From positions 445,104 through 509,103 of the forward strand of contig NZ_JABXWR010000001.1 of assembly GCF_013377755.1 (NCBI RefSeq): a stretch of DNA of 64,000 nucleotides. Direction: 5' to 3'. This stretch comes from Methanofollis tationis. GTDB lineage: Archaea; Halobacteriota; Methanomicrobia; Methanomicrobiales; Methanofollaceae. Below, in pieces: positions 36,257 to 44,318 of the stretch; position 1 is the stretch's first letter, and each line of letters starts with the position of its first letter. The translations under genes and the position numbers were made by a program. The notes beneath the pieces are model-generated. The model was given only the letters and a program-made list of their open reading frames with translations. It made no database searches and was not told the origin of the DNA.

Positions 36257-36445
36257 TCACTCTTTCTGCCAGACCCGGAGGGAGGGGGGCGACCTGAAGG
36301 GCACCGCCCTGTCGGCGACGAAGGCGACGATCCCCGGTTCCGGGAGCGCCGCCTGCAATGTCCGGTAGTCCTCGAAGGCGTAGGCGCCGTAGCCCGGACC
36401 GTCGATCCTCCTGAGTGTCGCTCTCAGGTCTGCCGCCTCTCTCAT
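36257..36445 (-). pseudogene. N-terminal remnant of an ABC-class ATPase (COG3044-like)
   Basis: A 62-codon frame from ATG 36445 contains LRATLRRIDGPGYGAYAFEDY and later VPFRSPPSLRVW, which resemble the first about 70 residues of predicted ABC-class ATPases (LxxxLxRIDGxGYxAYK..., DPFAxPSRLRV). Those proteins exceed 500 residues; here a stop follows, and no ATPase domain is found downstream. It is therefore probably a decayed fragment. Recognition is by eye and weak. Confidence 0.4.
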
Positions 36446-36843
36446 CGGGATCACTGTTCGGCGCCCGGACGAAAAGAGTCGTTCCCGCCCGGCCGGGCCG
36501 GGGCACTCTGACGATCGGGACATCCTCCGGGGCGCCGGCCCACCAGCATGTCTGGTGCGAGGGTGCAAAAGAGACCCTGCCCTTCTGCAACGTTGTGGGC
36601 GTATGCCATGTCCATCAGGTTAACGAGACGGAAAATCTCGCTGAAGCGGCTGGTGCGGGCCCGCACACCCATCCCCTCACCTGACTTTTTTTCGGTGCAG
36701 TCGCCCTGCCCGCGGTAGGTGATCGGCAGGATGAGCAGCGCCCGGACCGCCGTTCGTCTTCACGATGCTCCCGGTGCTTGCCGTGGACTCCCTCTCTGTT
36801 TTTCGTCCCTGTACGAGGGTTTTTTTGGATTGAGCGCGCGGGT
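36446..36843. other. Intergenic region with uncertain minus-strand frame
   Basis: About 400 bp. A minus-strand frame (36451-36672) includes FSEIFRLVNLMDMAYAHN, which looks protein-like but was not recognised and has no ribosome-binding site; it may be part of a decayed gene. The segment 36740-36800 has the CACGGCAAGCACCGGGAGCA type of words seen in dispersed repeats. Confidence 0.35.
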
Positions 36844-37434
36844 ATGCTGATGGATATCCCTGATGCGGCAACCGTTCTGGCCTCGGGAGACGACGAGGCG
36901 GTCCTGACAGCCCTGCACGATATGCTCCTCTTCAAGTCGGTGAATCCCCCTGCACCGGCTGACCTGGACGCCGTCGCCGGGGTGATGGATCGCGGGGGAC
37001 GGGCGGCTGAGACGGCCCTCCAGGTGCTGTACGTCGCCGCCGTGCGGGAAGGGACGCTGCCGGCGGAGAGGGAGGCGGCGGTCGGGCGCGTGCGGGCGTT
37101 CCTCGAGGGCGTCCGCGACGACCCGGAGGGGCGGGCGGCGGTCAGGCACGCCGTCGGCCTCCTCGCCTGCATGGGCGACCCGCTGGCGATCGAGCAGCTC
37201 GCGTATGACGCCCCCTGCTTTGACGGCGAGAGGGTGAAAAAAGAGGACTATATTCAGCCGGCGATGGCGGCGATGCTCAGACGCCACGATGCCGACCTCG
37301 CCGCCCTGCAGGCGTCCATGGGGGAGACGCGGGCGGCCGCGGACATCGGGGAGATCCGGGAGTACGGGCGCGAACCTGCCGCCTACGAGGAGCGGATGCG
37401 CCTGATGCAGGAGGACGAGGTCGAGGTGCTGTAG
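36844..37434 (+). CDS. Helical-repeat-like protein of unknown function
   Basis: A 196-aa acidic protein, predicted almost wholly helical, with Ala/Leu-rich segments spaced about 30-40 residues (AVLTALHDMLLF, AETALQVLYVAA, AVRHAVGLLACMGDP, AMAAMLRRHDADLAAL) that suggest HEAT/ARM-like repeats. No catalytic motif is seen. ATG 36844 is preferred; ATG 36850 is also possible. It is followed 113 bp later by the YkgJ-type gene on the same strand. Confidence 0.6.
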   Translation: MLMDIPDAATVLASGDDEAVLTALHDMLLFKSVNPPAPADLDAVAGVMDRGGRAAETALQVLYVAAVREGTLPAEREAAVGRVRAFLEGVRDDPEGRAAVRHAVGLLACMGDPLAIEQLAYDAPCFDGERVKKEDYIQPAMAAMLRRHDADLAALQASMGETRAAADIGEIREYGREPAAYEERMRLMQEDEVEVL

Positions 37435-37547
37435 GGCCCCTTCCACCACTCAGAGACCACCGGCCTGGCGGCGGGAGTATCTGAACCTTCGTCCCCCTGA
37501 GGGACAGGTATATGCCTCCTGCATGCGACCTCCCTGAAAGGATTCCC

Positions 37548-38030
37548 ATGCCGTTTTTCTGTATCAGGTGCGGCGAGTGCTGCAGCCAGATGGGCGACGT
37601 TCATGTTGTGGAGGAGGACCGCGGCGGCGGGCGGTTCCTGGTGGCGAACCGCTACACCGGCGAGCGCGACGAGGTCGAGATCGACCCGGCGCTCAGCCGC
37701 CTCTCTCCGGACCGGCGCCTCTTCGAGCGGTGGCCCATGGCCTGCCCGTTTCTCCGGGAAGATCCCGAAACCGGCGATATCGTCTGCATCGTCCACCGGA
37801 CACGGCCTGAGATCTGCCGGGAGTACCGGTGCTGGCGCCTCCTCGTCCTGGACGCCGCCGGGGTGCGGGCGGGCCGCGTGATGGAGCGCCGGCACCTGGC
37901 GGCGGACGATCCGGCGCTCAAAGCGTTCTGGGAGGAGAAGATCGCCGGGATCCGAGAGGGCGATATCGACCGCTGGGACGAGCAGGTGATCCTGCTGCTG
38001 AAAGGAGCAGGGTATACGGTGTACCGGTGA
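37548..38030 (+). CDS. YkgJ-family cysteine cluster protein
   Basis: A 160-aa protein with the YkgJ (CxxCxxCC) signature: CIRCGECC at the start, then ACPF, CIVH and CREYRCW, giving eight Cys in the order typical of this zinc/iron chelating family. The function of the family is unclear; metal or iron-sulphur binding is expected. ATG 37548 begins directly before the first Cys motif. GGTATATGC at 37507-37515 could be its TATA box, making the upstream ATG at 37512 unlikely. Confidence 0.85.
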   Translation: MPFFCIRCGECCSQMGDVHVVEEDRGGGRFLVANRYTGERDEVEIDPALSRLSPDRRLFERWPMACPFLREDPETGDIVCIVHRTRPEICREYRCWRLLVLDAAGVRAGRVMERRHLAADDPALKAFWEEKIAGIREGDIDRWDEQVILLLKGAGYTVYR

Positions 38031-38168
38031 GATGTCGGTCGATGGCGCCGGGGTCGGAGAACGTCCAGATGCCCCTGGGGTGAACTGTCCTGCGCCTGTT
38101 GACCGGGGTCTTTCCGCTCCGCCCCGAACGCCCCGCAAGATAAAATATCAAATTATTTATTTTGGTGA

Positions 38169-40376
38169 ATGGATCTATCTTCCTGTGGTGCATTCGTGGA
38201 AGACCCCCCCATCCGTATTCTGATCGTCGACGACGAGCCCTCCCTCGGCGAGATCTGCCAGATATTTCTGGAAGAGATGGGCGGATTCTCGTGCGACACC
38301 GTCACCTCGGGAGCAGCGGCGCTGGAGCAGGTCTCCACCTCCCCCTATGACGCGATCGTCTCCGATTATCAGATGCCCGGGATGAATGGGATAGAACTGC
38401 TCAAGGAGATCCGCGGCAGCGGGATGGATATACCCTTCATCATCTTCACGGGAAAAGGGCGCGAGGCGGTGGTGATCGAGGCCCTGAACAGCGGCGCCGA
38501 CTTCTACCTCCAGAAAGGGGGGGACCCGGAGGCACTCTTCATCGAACTGGCGTCCAAGATCAGGCAGGCCGTGCAGCGGAAGAGAGCCGAAGAGGCGCTC
38601 GTCAGGACGCGGTTCTCGATCGAACACTCTCCTGAGGAGTATTACTGGATCGATCCCGACGGGTATCTCCTCGACGTCAACGAGCAATCCTGCTCCTCCC
38701 TCGGCTACACGCGCGAGGAACTCCCGCGCCTGCGGGTGATGGACGTCGACGCCCTCTATGGAGAGGACGAGTGGCGCGCCCTCTGGCAGCGGCTCAAAGA
38801 GGAACGCCACCTCAGGATCGAATCGGCCCACCGGAAAAAAGACGGGACCGTCTATCCCGTGGAGGTCTCGCTGGCCCATCACAGGATGGGCGATAAGGAG
38901 TTTATGTGCGCCTTTGCCCATGATATCAGCGGGAAAAAGAAAGCACAGGAGGCGGCGCGTCTCTCTGACGTGATGAACCAGGCGATCTTCCAGACATCGG
39001 GGGAGGCGACGGCGGTCTTCAATGAAGATACCATCATTGTGATGGCGAACAGAGAGTTTGAGCGTCTTTCCGGGTATCCTGCCTGCGAGCTGGTGGGGAA
39101 GAGGAGCTGGACGGAGTTTGTCGTGGAGGAGGACCGGGAACGGCTGCTGGAATATCACCGGCTGAGAGGGGTTCCCGGCGGTTCTGTCCCCAGGTGCTAT
39201 GAGTTCAGGGTCGTCGACAGATACGGAACGGTGAGGTCGTACAGCGCCGTGGTCGATATGATCCCCGGGACGACCCTGAGGATCGCCTCATATCTCGATA
39301 TCACCGAGCGCAAACAGGCTGAAGAGGCGATCCGGAAGAGTGAGGAGAACCTCCGCTCTTTCATGAACGCCCTGCCCGAACCGGCCCTCCTGCTGAGCGC
39401 AGACGGGGTTGTCCTCGCTGCAAACGATGCGATGGTCGAGGCCTTCGGTCGGCGGGAAGGGGCGACGGTCGGCGGCCCTCTCCACGATCTCTTTCCGAAA
39501 GCGTTCACTGTTCTGAAATTGCCTCTCGAAAGGGCGATACGGGAAAAGAGATTCGTCGATGAGGAGTGTTCATTTGAGGGCAGGTACGTCAACGTGAAGA
39601 TCTGTCCGGTCACCGATGCGGACGGCGATGTCCAGTCTCTTGCAGTCTACGGGATGGATGTCACCGATCAGAATAACACCCGTGACGCCCTGAAAAAGGC
39701 CAGCAAAAAACTCAACCTCCTCTCCGGGATCACGAGGCACGACATGCTCAACCAGATCACCGTGGCGCTGGGATCGCTCTCCCTGGCCTCACGACAGATC
39801 CCTGATGAGGAGGTCAGGGCACAGATCGAGCGTGCGCATACGGCCGTGGTGAATATCCAGAAGGGGCTTGTATTTGCAAAAGACTATCAGGACATGGGGA
39901 TGAAGGCCCCGGCGTGGCAGCGCCTGGATGAGGTGGTCAAGGCGGCGGCATCGATCCCCCTTGAGGGCGTCCTCCTCGATGTGCAGACGGCAGCGGTGGA
40001 GGTCTTCGCCGATCCGATGCTCCAGAGGGTGTTTGCGAACCTCCTGGACAATGCGGTGCGGCACGGGGAGAGGGTGACGGCGATCAGGATCTCGTTCCAT
40101 GAACAGGACGACAGGAGCGGCGTTATCGTCGTGGAAGACAACGGCATCGGGATCCCGGAGGCGTTGAAGGAGCGGATATTCGAGAGCGGGTATGGGCGGC
40201 ACACCGGCCACGGCCTCTTCCTTGTGCGCGAGATCCTGGATATCACCGGCATATCCATCGCAGAGACCGGAGAGGAGGGGAAAGGGGCGCGGTTCGTGAT
40301 CGCCGCACCTCCGGGAGGATACCGGCCGGCATCTGAGTGCCCGGGCGTTGCGCCTCCGATCGCTCCGCAGACGTGA
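38169..40376 (+). CDS. Hybrid response regulator/PAS/histidine kinase
   Basis: A 735-aa soluble sensor. Receiver domain at about 15-130 (ILIVDDEPS, phosphoacceptor Asp in VSDYQMPGMNG, Lys in LQKGG); PAS domains at about 145-255, 270-375 and 385-500; a kinase core with ITRHDMLNQITVALGSL in place of the usual H-box, then FANLLDNAVRHGE (N box), VVEDNGIGIP and GHGLFLVREI (G boxes). The RHDMLNQ H-box is a methanogen-type variant. It has no membrane segments. AAAATATC lies 28 bp before the ATG. No separate output regulator is adjacent. Confidence 0.93.
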   Translation: MDLSSCGAFVEDPPIRILIVDDEPSLGEICQIFLEEMGGFSCDTVTSGAAALEQVSTSPYDAIVSDYQMPGMNGIELLKEIRGSGMDIPFIIFTGKGREAVVIEALNSGADFYLQKGGDPEALFIELASKIRQAVQRKRAEEALVRTRFSIEHSPEEYYWIDPDGYLLDVNEQSCSSLGYTREELPRLRVMDVDALYGEDEWRALWQRLKEERHLRIESAHRKKDGTVYPVEVSLAHHRMGDKEFMCAFAHDISGKKKAQEAARLSDVMNQAIFQTSGEATAVFNEDTIIVMANREFERLSGYPACELVGKRSWTEFVVEEDRERLLEYHRLRGVPGGSVPRCYEFRVVDRYGTVRSYSAVVDMIPGTTLRIASYLDITERKQAEEAIRKSEENLRSFMNALPEPALLLSADGVVLAANDAMVEAFGRREGATVGGPLHDLFPKAFTVLKLPLERAIREKRFVDEECSFEGRYVNVKICPVTDADGDVQSLAVYGMDVTDQNNTRDALKKASKKLNLLSGITRHDMLNQITVALGSLSLASRQIPDEEVRAQIERAHTAVVNIQKGLVFAKDYQDMGMKAPAWQRLDEVVKAAASIPLEGVLLDVQTAAVEVFADPMLQRVFANLLDNAVRHGERVTAIRISFHEQDDRSGVIVVEDNGIGIPEALKERIFESGYGRHTGHGLFLVREILDITGISIAETGEEGKGARFVIAAPPGGYRPASECPGVAPPIAPQT

Positions 40377-40441
40377 CCTTCCTCAGGTGGAGAGGCGTTT
40401 CTCTGCCGGGCGATGAAAAAAGAGCGTGAGTGGTTTTCCTC

Positions 40442-40745
40442 TCAGTTTTCTGGGGGCAGCACCTTCAGGTCTTCGGCGACGGTGGTGTTCTTCCTGATCC
40501 CGAAGTTCTCGACCAGGACGTCCAGGACGCCCGGCGAGACGAAGGCCGGGAGGCGGGGGCCGGGGGTGATCTTCTTCACGCCGAGGTGCAGGAGGGCGAG
40601 GAGGATGAGCACCGCCTTGTGCTCGTACCAGGCGATGTGTACGAGATGGGCAGGTCGTTGATCCCGACGCCGAAGGCCTCCGCGAGCGCCTGTGCGATCA
40701 CCACGAGGGAGTAGCAGTCGTTGCACTGACCGGCATGGAGATCAT
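40442..40745 (-). pseudogene. C-terminal remnant of a hybrid-cluster (Hcp/prismane-type) protein
   Basis: Two frames join to a C-terminal piece of an Hcp/CO-dehydrogenase-like protein: [22 protein letters not shown] with INDLPISY, then, after a one-base shift near 40640, [22 protein letters not shown] and [23 protein letters not shown] and the WYE(Q/H)KAV segment hold cluster-binding residues in the family. Homology ends at about 40741, exactly where the plus-strand peptide gene starts. The rest of the gene (over 400 codons) is missing, so it is non-functional. Confidence 0.8.
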
Positions 40746-40839
40746 CGGGGTGGTGAGGGAGATCAAGCGCTGGGCGCTGAAGGGGAAGATCGATAACCTC
40801 GCCTGCGGGGCGCAGGACTGCCGGGACTGCGTGCTGTGA
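40735..40839 (+). CDS. 34-aa Cys-rich peptide, probable substrate of the adjacent radical SAM enzyme
   Basis: A short frame ATG to TGA, 63 bp before the radical SAM gene on the same strand. The peptide has a helical, charged leader-like part ([18 protein letters not shown]) and a core ending [14 protein letters not shown], with Cys24, Cys29 and Cys32 close to the C-terminus. This is the layout of radical-SAM-modified RiPP precursors, and I recall a methanogen family of Cys-rich peptides adjacent to Mhun_1560-type radical SAM enzymes (TIGR04083/TIGR04165). It has no clear Shine-Dalgarno. It starts at the break of the hybrid-cluster remnant. Confidence 0.7.
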   Translation: MEIIGVVREIKRWALKGKIDNLACGAQDCRDCVL

Positions 40840-40902
40840 AGCCAGATGACGTCTCGCCCCTTCAGCAACCTTATTCATTGAAGAAAGAGAAACAACGCCG
40901 TA

Positions 40903-42063
40903 ATGAAAACGCCCTTTCACATCATGCTCGTGCCGACGCTCGGGTGCCCGGCCCACTGCGCATACTGCTGGAGTTCTGAGGAAGGATCCCCGGTCATGAG
41001 CATAGAGACCCTCAGGGAAGTGGCCGAATGGCTCAGGGAGTTCAGGGACGACCCCGCCACCGTCACCTTCCACGGCGGCGAACCCCTCCTTGCGGGCGTG
41101 GCGTTCTACCGGCAGGCGCTGCCGATGCTCGCCGAAGCGCTGAGCCGCCAGGGGTGCTATTTCGCGCTGCAGACCAACCTCTGGCGGATGACCCCGGAGA
41201 TGGCCGACGTGCTGGCCGAATACCGCGTCCCCATCGGCTCCAGCATCGACGGCCCGCGGGACCTCAACGACCTCCAGCGGGGGGACGGCTACTTCGATAA
41301 GACGATGCGGGGCTACGAGGTCGCACGGGCCCACGGCCTCGACGTCAGTTTCATCTGCACCTTCACGCGCCACTCCGTGGAGCGCCGGGAGGAGATCTTC
41401 CAGTTCTTCCTGGAAAATGGGTTCACCCTCAAATTGCACCCGGCCCTGCCCTCCCTTCGCGGCTCAGAACCGGAGAAATGGGCGCTCGCCCCGGAAAAAT
41501 ACGGCGAACTGCTCGTCTACCTCCTCGATCAGGCCCTCGAGCATATGGGCGAGATCGACGTGATGAACATCAACGACCTCTGCCGATGCGTGTTCACCCG
41601 CCGCGGCACTGTCTGCACCTTCGCCGACTGCATGGGCAACACCTTTGCCATCGGGCCGGACGGCAGCATCTACCCCTGCTACCGCTTCATCGGGATGCCG
41701 GCCTACGTGATGGGGCATGTGCGCGACCGCCCGACCGCCGAAGAACTCGCCGCCTCGCCGGCCGGGCAGTTGATGCAGGCCTATAAGGAGTTCGTGGACG
41801 GGCACTGCAAGGAGTGTGCGCACATCAGGTACTGCCGGGGCGGGTGCCCGTACAATGCGATCACCCCGACCGGCGGGGAGATCAGGGACGTCGACCCACA
41901 TTGCGTCGCGTATAAACGGATCTTCGACGAGATTAACGACCGGTTGAATGACGAGATGTTCAACGCACCCTCCATGATGGATGCAAACCCCTTCGGGCCG
42001 CGGCGGAGAAAACCTGCGAAGCCCGGCGTCATGACCCTGATGCACCGGATCGTGATGAAGTAG
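40903..42063 (+). CDS. Peptide-modifying radical SAM/SPASM enzyme
   Basis: A 386-aa radical SAM protein. The SAM-cluster motif is CPAHCAYC (CX3CX2C, residues 15-22), followed by TFHGGEPLL. The C-terminal SPASM-type region has CVFTRRGTVC, CMGN, YPCYRF, CKECAHIRYCRGGCPYN and a last Cys (DPHCVAY), enough for two auxiliary clusters as in anaerobic sulfatase-maturing enzymes. It resembles the methanogen peptide-modifying family Mhun_1560. The Cys-rich peptide immediately upstream is its likely substrate, with thioether or similar modification expected. Confidence 0.9.
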   Translation: MKTPFHIMLVPTLGCPAHCAYCWSSEEGSPVMSIETLREVAEWLREFRDDPATVTFHGGEPLLAGVAFYRQALPMLAEALSRQGCYFALQTNLWRMTPEMADVLAEYRVPIGSSIDGPRDLNDLQRGDGYFDKTMRGYEVARAHGLDVSFICTFTRHSVERREEIFQFFLENGFTLKLHPALPSLRGSEPEKWALAPEKYGELLVYLLDQALEHMGEIDVMNINDLCRCVFTRRGTVCTFADCMGNTFAIGPDGSIYPCYRFIGMPAYVMGHVRDRPTAEELAASPAGQLMQAYKEFVDGHCKECAHIRYCRGGCPYNAITPTGGEIRDVDPHCVAYKRIFDEINDRLNDEMFNAPSMMDANPFGPRRRKPAKPGVMTLMHRIVMK

Positions 42064-42334
42064 GGAGGGCGGGGGCACTGGCGGTATTGCCAGAGGGTCG
42101 GCCTTCAGCCGTCTGCGACGTTCGGGATCAGGAGGAGACACCGGCGGAATACGTGATGGTGTGCGAACCGGTGCCAGGGACGTTCGATGGGTCAAAAGAA
42201 AGGTGATGGGATCCAGAGCGGTGCATCAGGGAGAATCCTCCTCTGTGCCGCCTCTCTGGATTGAGGCTCAACGCCGCAGGCAAACAGCACTGCTGCTTCG
42301 CTGCGTCGTGATGGGTCACACGCGGCCTATTGCA
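42064..42334. other. Intergenic region between convergent genes
   Basis: About 270 bp. TGGCGGTATTGCCA at 42079-42092 can form a small hairpin just after the radical SAM stop. A minus-strand frame (42128-42319) ends in PGTGSHTITYSAGVSS, which hints at a fragment of a surface beta-sandwich protein but cannot be confirmed. No other feature seen. Confidence 0.35.
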
Positions 42335-42724
42335 TTAGATGGCGGGGACGAATTTCGCCAATATATAGAGGTCTTTCCCTTCGGCAATGACGGTGTGCTC
42401 CACCCCCGGCGGGGTGACAAAGGAGTACCCGGCGTTGAACCGGATCTCTTTATCCCCGAGAATAAAGACTCCTTTTCCGTCAATGGCCTCATTGAACTCC
42501 CACTGGACGTTATGGGAGTGATTGCCCACTTCGCATCCTTTTTCAATCATCACGATATGGCAGCTGAACTGGCCTCCCGTATCCTTTCCTCTGATGAGGT
42601 CTTTGAGAAATACTCCCTTGAAAGCCGGATGTTCATACCATGCCGTTTCCTTTGCATCAACCTCCTTCTCCGGATAGATGATCTTTGCTTCATCAAACAG
42701 ATCGACGATTCGCGATTCTTTCAT
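42335..42724 (-). CDS. Cupin-domain protein
   Basis: A 129-aa single-domain cupin. Metal-binding motifs: motif 1 GNHSHNVQWEFNEAIDGKG (His, His, Glu/Gln) and motif 2 PPGVEHTVIA (His). GGAGG lies eight bases before the ATG at 42724, which excludes the longer open frame. Function of such stand-alone cupins varies from sensing to isomerase or dioxygenase; context with the alcohol dehydrogenase gene, which ends 54 bp upstream on the same strand, suggests co-transcription with it. Confidence 0.88.
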   Translation of the reverse strand: MKESRIVDLFDEAKIIYPEKEVDAKETAWYEHPAFKGVFLKDLIRGKDTGGQFSCHIVMIEKGCEVGNHSHNVQWEFNEAIDGKGVFILGDKEIRFNAGYSFVTPPGVEHTVIAEGKDLYILAKFVPAI

Positions 42725-42778
42725 GATTTCGTCCTCCAGACGGCGATGTATCAAAAAAAAGAGATTTCACCGCCGATC

Positions 42779-43771
42779 TTAGTCCTTGACGTGCGGAATG
42801 ACGTCCTTGAAGACATCAATGCCCAGGTTCACGTCGGGGCTTGAATTCCCGAGGCAGAAGTGAGTGATGCCGGCGGCCTTGAATCTCTCGATCTCCTTGA
42901 TGAGGTCTTCCGCATCGGTCGCGACCATGTAGTTTTCTTTCATCATGTCATGCCCGACAAGGTTTGCGTGGACCTCGACTTCCTTGGAGTCGTAGACCTT
43001 GTACTTGAACATGGCAGGGACCAGGCACCCGGCCCAGAAGCGGAGGCCTTCGATTGCCTTCTCATAGTCGGGATCGACCGAGTACCAGATGAGCATCGCA
43101 CGCTCCATCTTGCTCGGGTCCTTTCCAGAATCGGCTGCACCCTTGACAAAGTTCGGGATCGTGACGTTCTTCAGCACCGAGGGGTCTGCCGCCACCGTCA
43201 TCAGGTGGTCGCCGTACTTGCCGGCGAGGCGTGCTCCCTTCGGGCCCATGCCGCTGAAGTAGAGGGGTACCTCGTCGTCGGGCTTGGTGTAAAGGAACGC
43301 CTTGTCGAGGGTGTAATACTTCCCCTTGAAGGTGACGGGCTCCTGACCGCCCCAGAGCTGGCGCATCACGCCGATGGCCTCCACCGTCATGTCCTGGCGC
43401 TCGGGCACGCTCGGCCATTCGCCGGTCACCGGCACTTCGTTCATCGCCTCACCGGCGCCGACGGCGATGCCCACTCTGCCGGGGTACATCTGCCTCAGGG
43501 TTGCAAATGTCTGCGCAACGATCGCCGGGTTGTACCTCATGATCGGGCAGGTGATGCAGGTGGAAATAAAGACCTTCTTCGTTGCTTCAAGGGCCGCACC
43601 CATCCAGGCCCAGGCCTGTGCGGACTGAGCATTGGTGTGGTACCAGGGGTGGAAGTGGTCGTCAGCCCAGACCGAGTCGAAGCCGACATTTTCTGCTCTT
43701 ATAGTCTGTTCCAGTGCATCTCTGGGTTTGTATTGCTCCAGAGACGCGAAGTAGCCAACTTTTGTCTCCAT
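42779..43771 (-). CDS. adf: F420-dependent secondary alcohol dehydrogenase
   Basis: A 330-aa luciferase-like TIM barrel of the length of Adf from Methanoculleus thermophilicus. Recognisable segments are KVGYFASLEQY, VWADDHFHPWYH, TCITCPIMRYNPA, VGAGEAMNE and LYFSGMGPKGARLAGKYGD, which form the F420 pocket. It oxidises 2-propanol or similar alcohols, giving F420H2 as electron donor for methanogenesis. The start codon is chosen for family match; the upstream 44 codons (from a TTG) are AT-rich and non-coding in appearance. The cupin gene follows. Confidence 0.93.
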   Translation of the reverse strand: METKVGYFASLEQYKPRDALEQTIRAENVGFDSVWADDHFHPWYHTNAQSAQAWAWMGAALEATKKVFISTCITCPIMRYNPAIVAQTFATLRQMYPGRVGIAVGAGEAMNEVPVTGEWPSVPERQDMTVEAIGVMRQLWGGQEPVTFKGKYYTLDKAFLYTKPDDEVPLYFSGMGPKGARLAGKYGDHLMTVAADPSVLKNVTIPNFVKGAADSGKDPSKMERAMLIWYSVDPDYEKAIEGLRFWAGCLVPAMFKYKVYDSKEVEVHANLVGHDMMKENYMVATDAEDLIKEIERFKAAGITHFCLGNSSPDVNLGIDVFKDVIPHVKD

Positions 43772-44318
43772 GTTCATCGTCTCTCTGACAGAGAGGGGAA
43801 CCGGTGCATGGATCGCTAACCAAAAGTTAAAATACTGCTGGTATTCTAATCTATTTGGATGGGGCCGGACCTGATGTTCACTCAGGAACTCACAACTTTT
43901 CAAGAGTGAATTTCAGATGTTCCCTGTCCATGCGGGCGGTACGCCATCTGCCGTGTTTTGTGCAGGATTCTGACCTACACAGATATGACTTATCTCCTGT
44001 GGTTATAACTCTCTCTTTTATTGGTGGTCAATAGGATCAAATGCGATCTTTTTATATGGTGCTGCGCCGGCCGGACGAGCGATCTGATCGGATCTTCCGG
44101 TGCTTCCTGACCCGGTACATGATTTCCGTCTGATCTTCCCGTCTCCGGGATCGAAAACGCCCCTGTGACCCGACCTTATGATGAGCAATAAACAGAATGT
44201 TTTAATATGATCGTACGCTCGGAGGCGTTATCAGGGGAAGATATCCTGAATCGAGCACCAGGATCTTCCTTTTGTCTGCAGCACCATATTTCGGGGTGCA
44301 CGCCGGGACGACGATCGA
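43772..44318. other. AT-rich regulatory region upstream of adf
   Basis: About 550 bp with no credible gene, bounded by the adf start and the 3' end of the second HTH-PAS gene. It contains several TATA-like elements, including TTTTTATATGG near 44050 and AAAAGTTAAAATACTG near 43824. Alcohol-dependent control of adf may act here. Confidence 0.4.

Noticed and set aside
36451-36672. Minus-strand 73-codon frame
   Set aside because: Looks partly protein-like, but no start signal, no recognised family and no conserved motif; listed only as part of the intergenic region.
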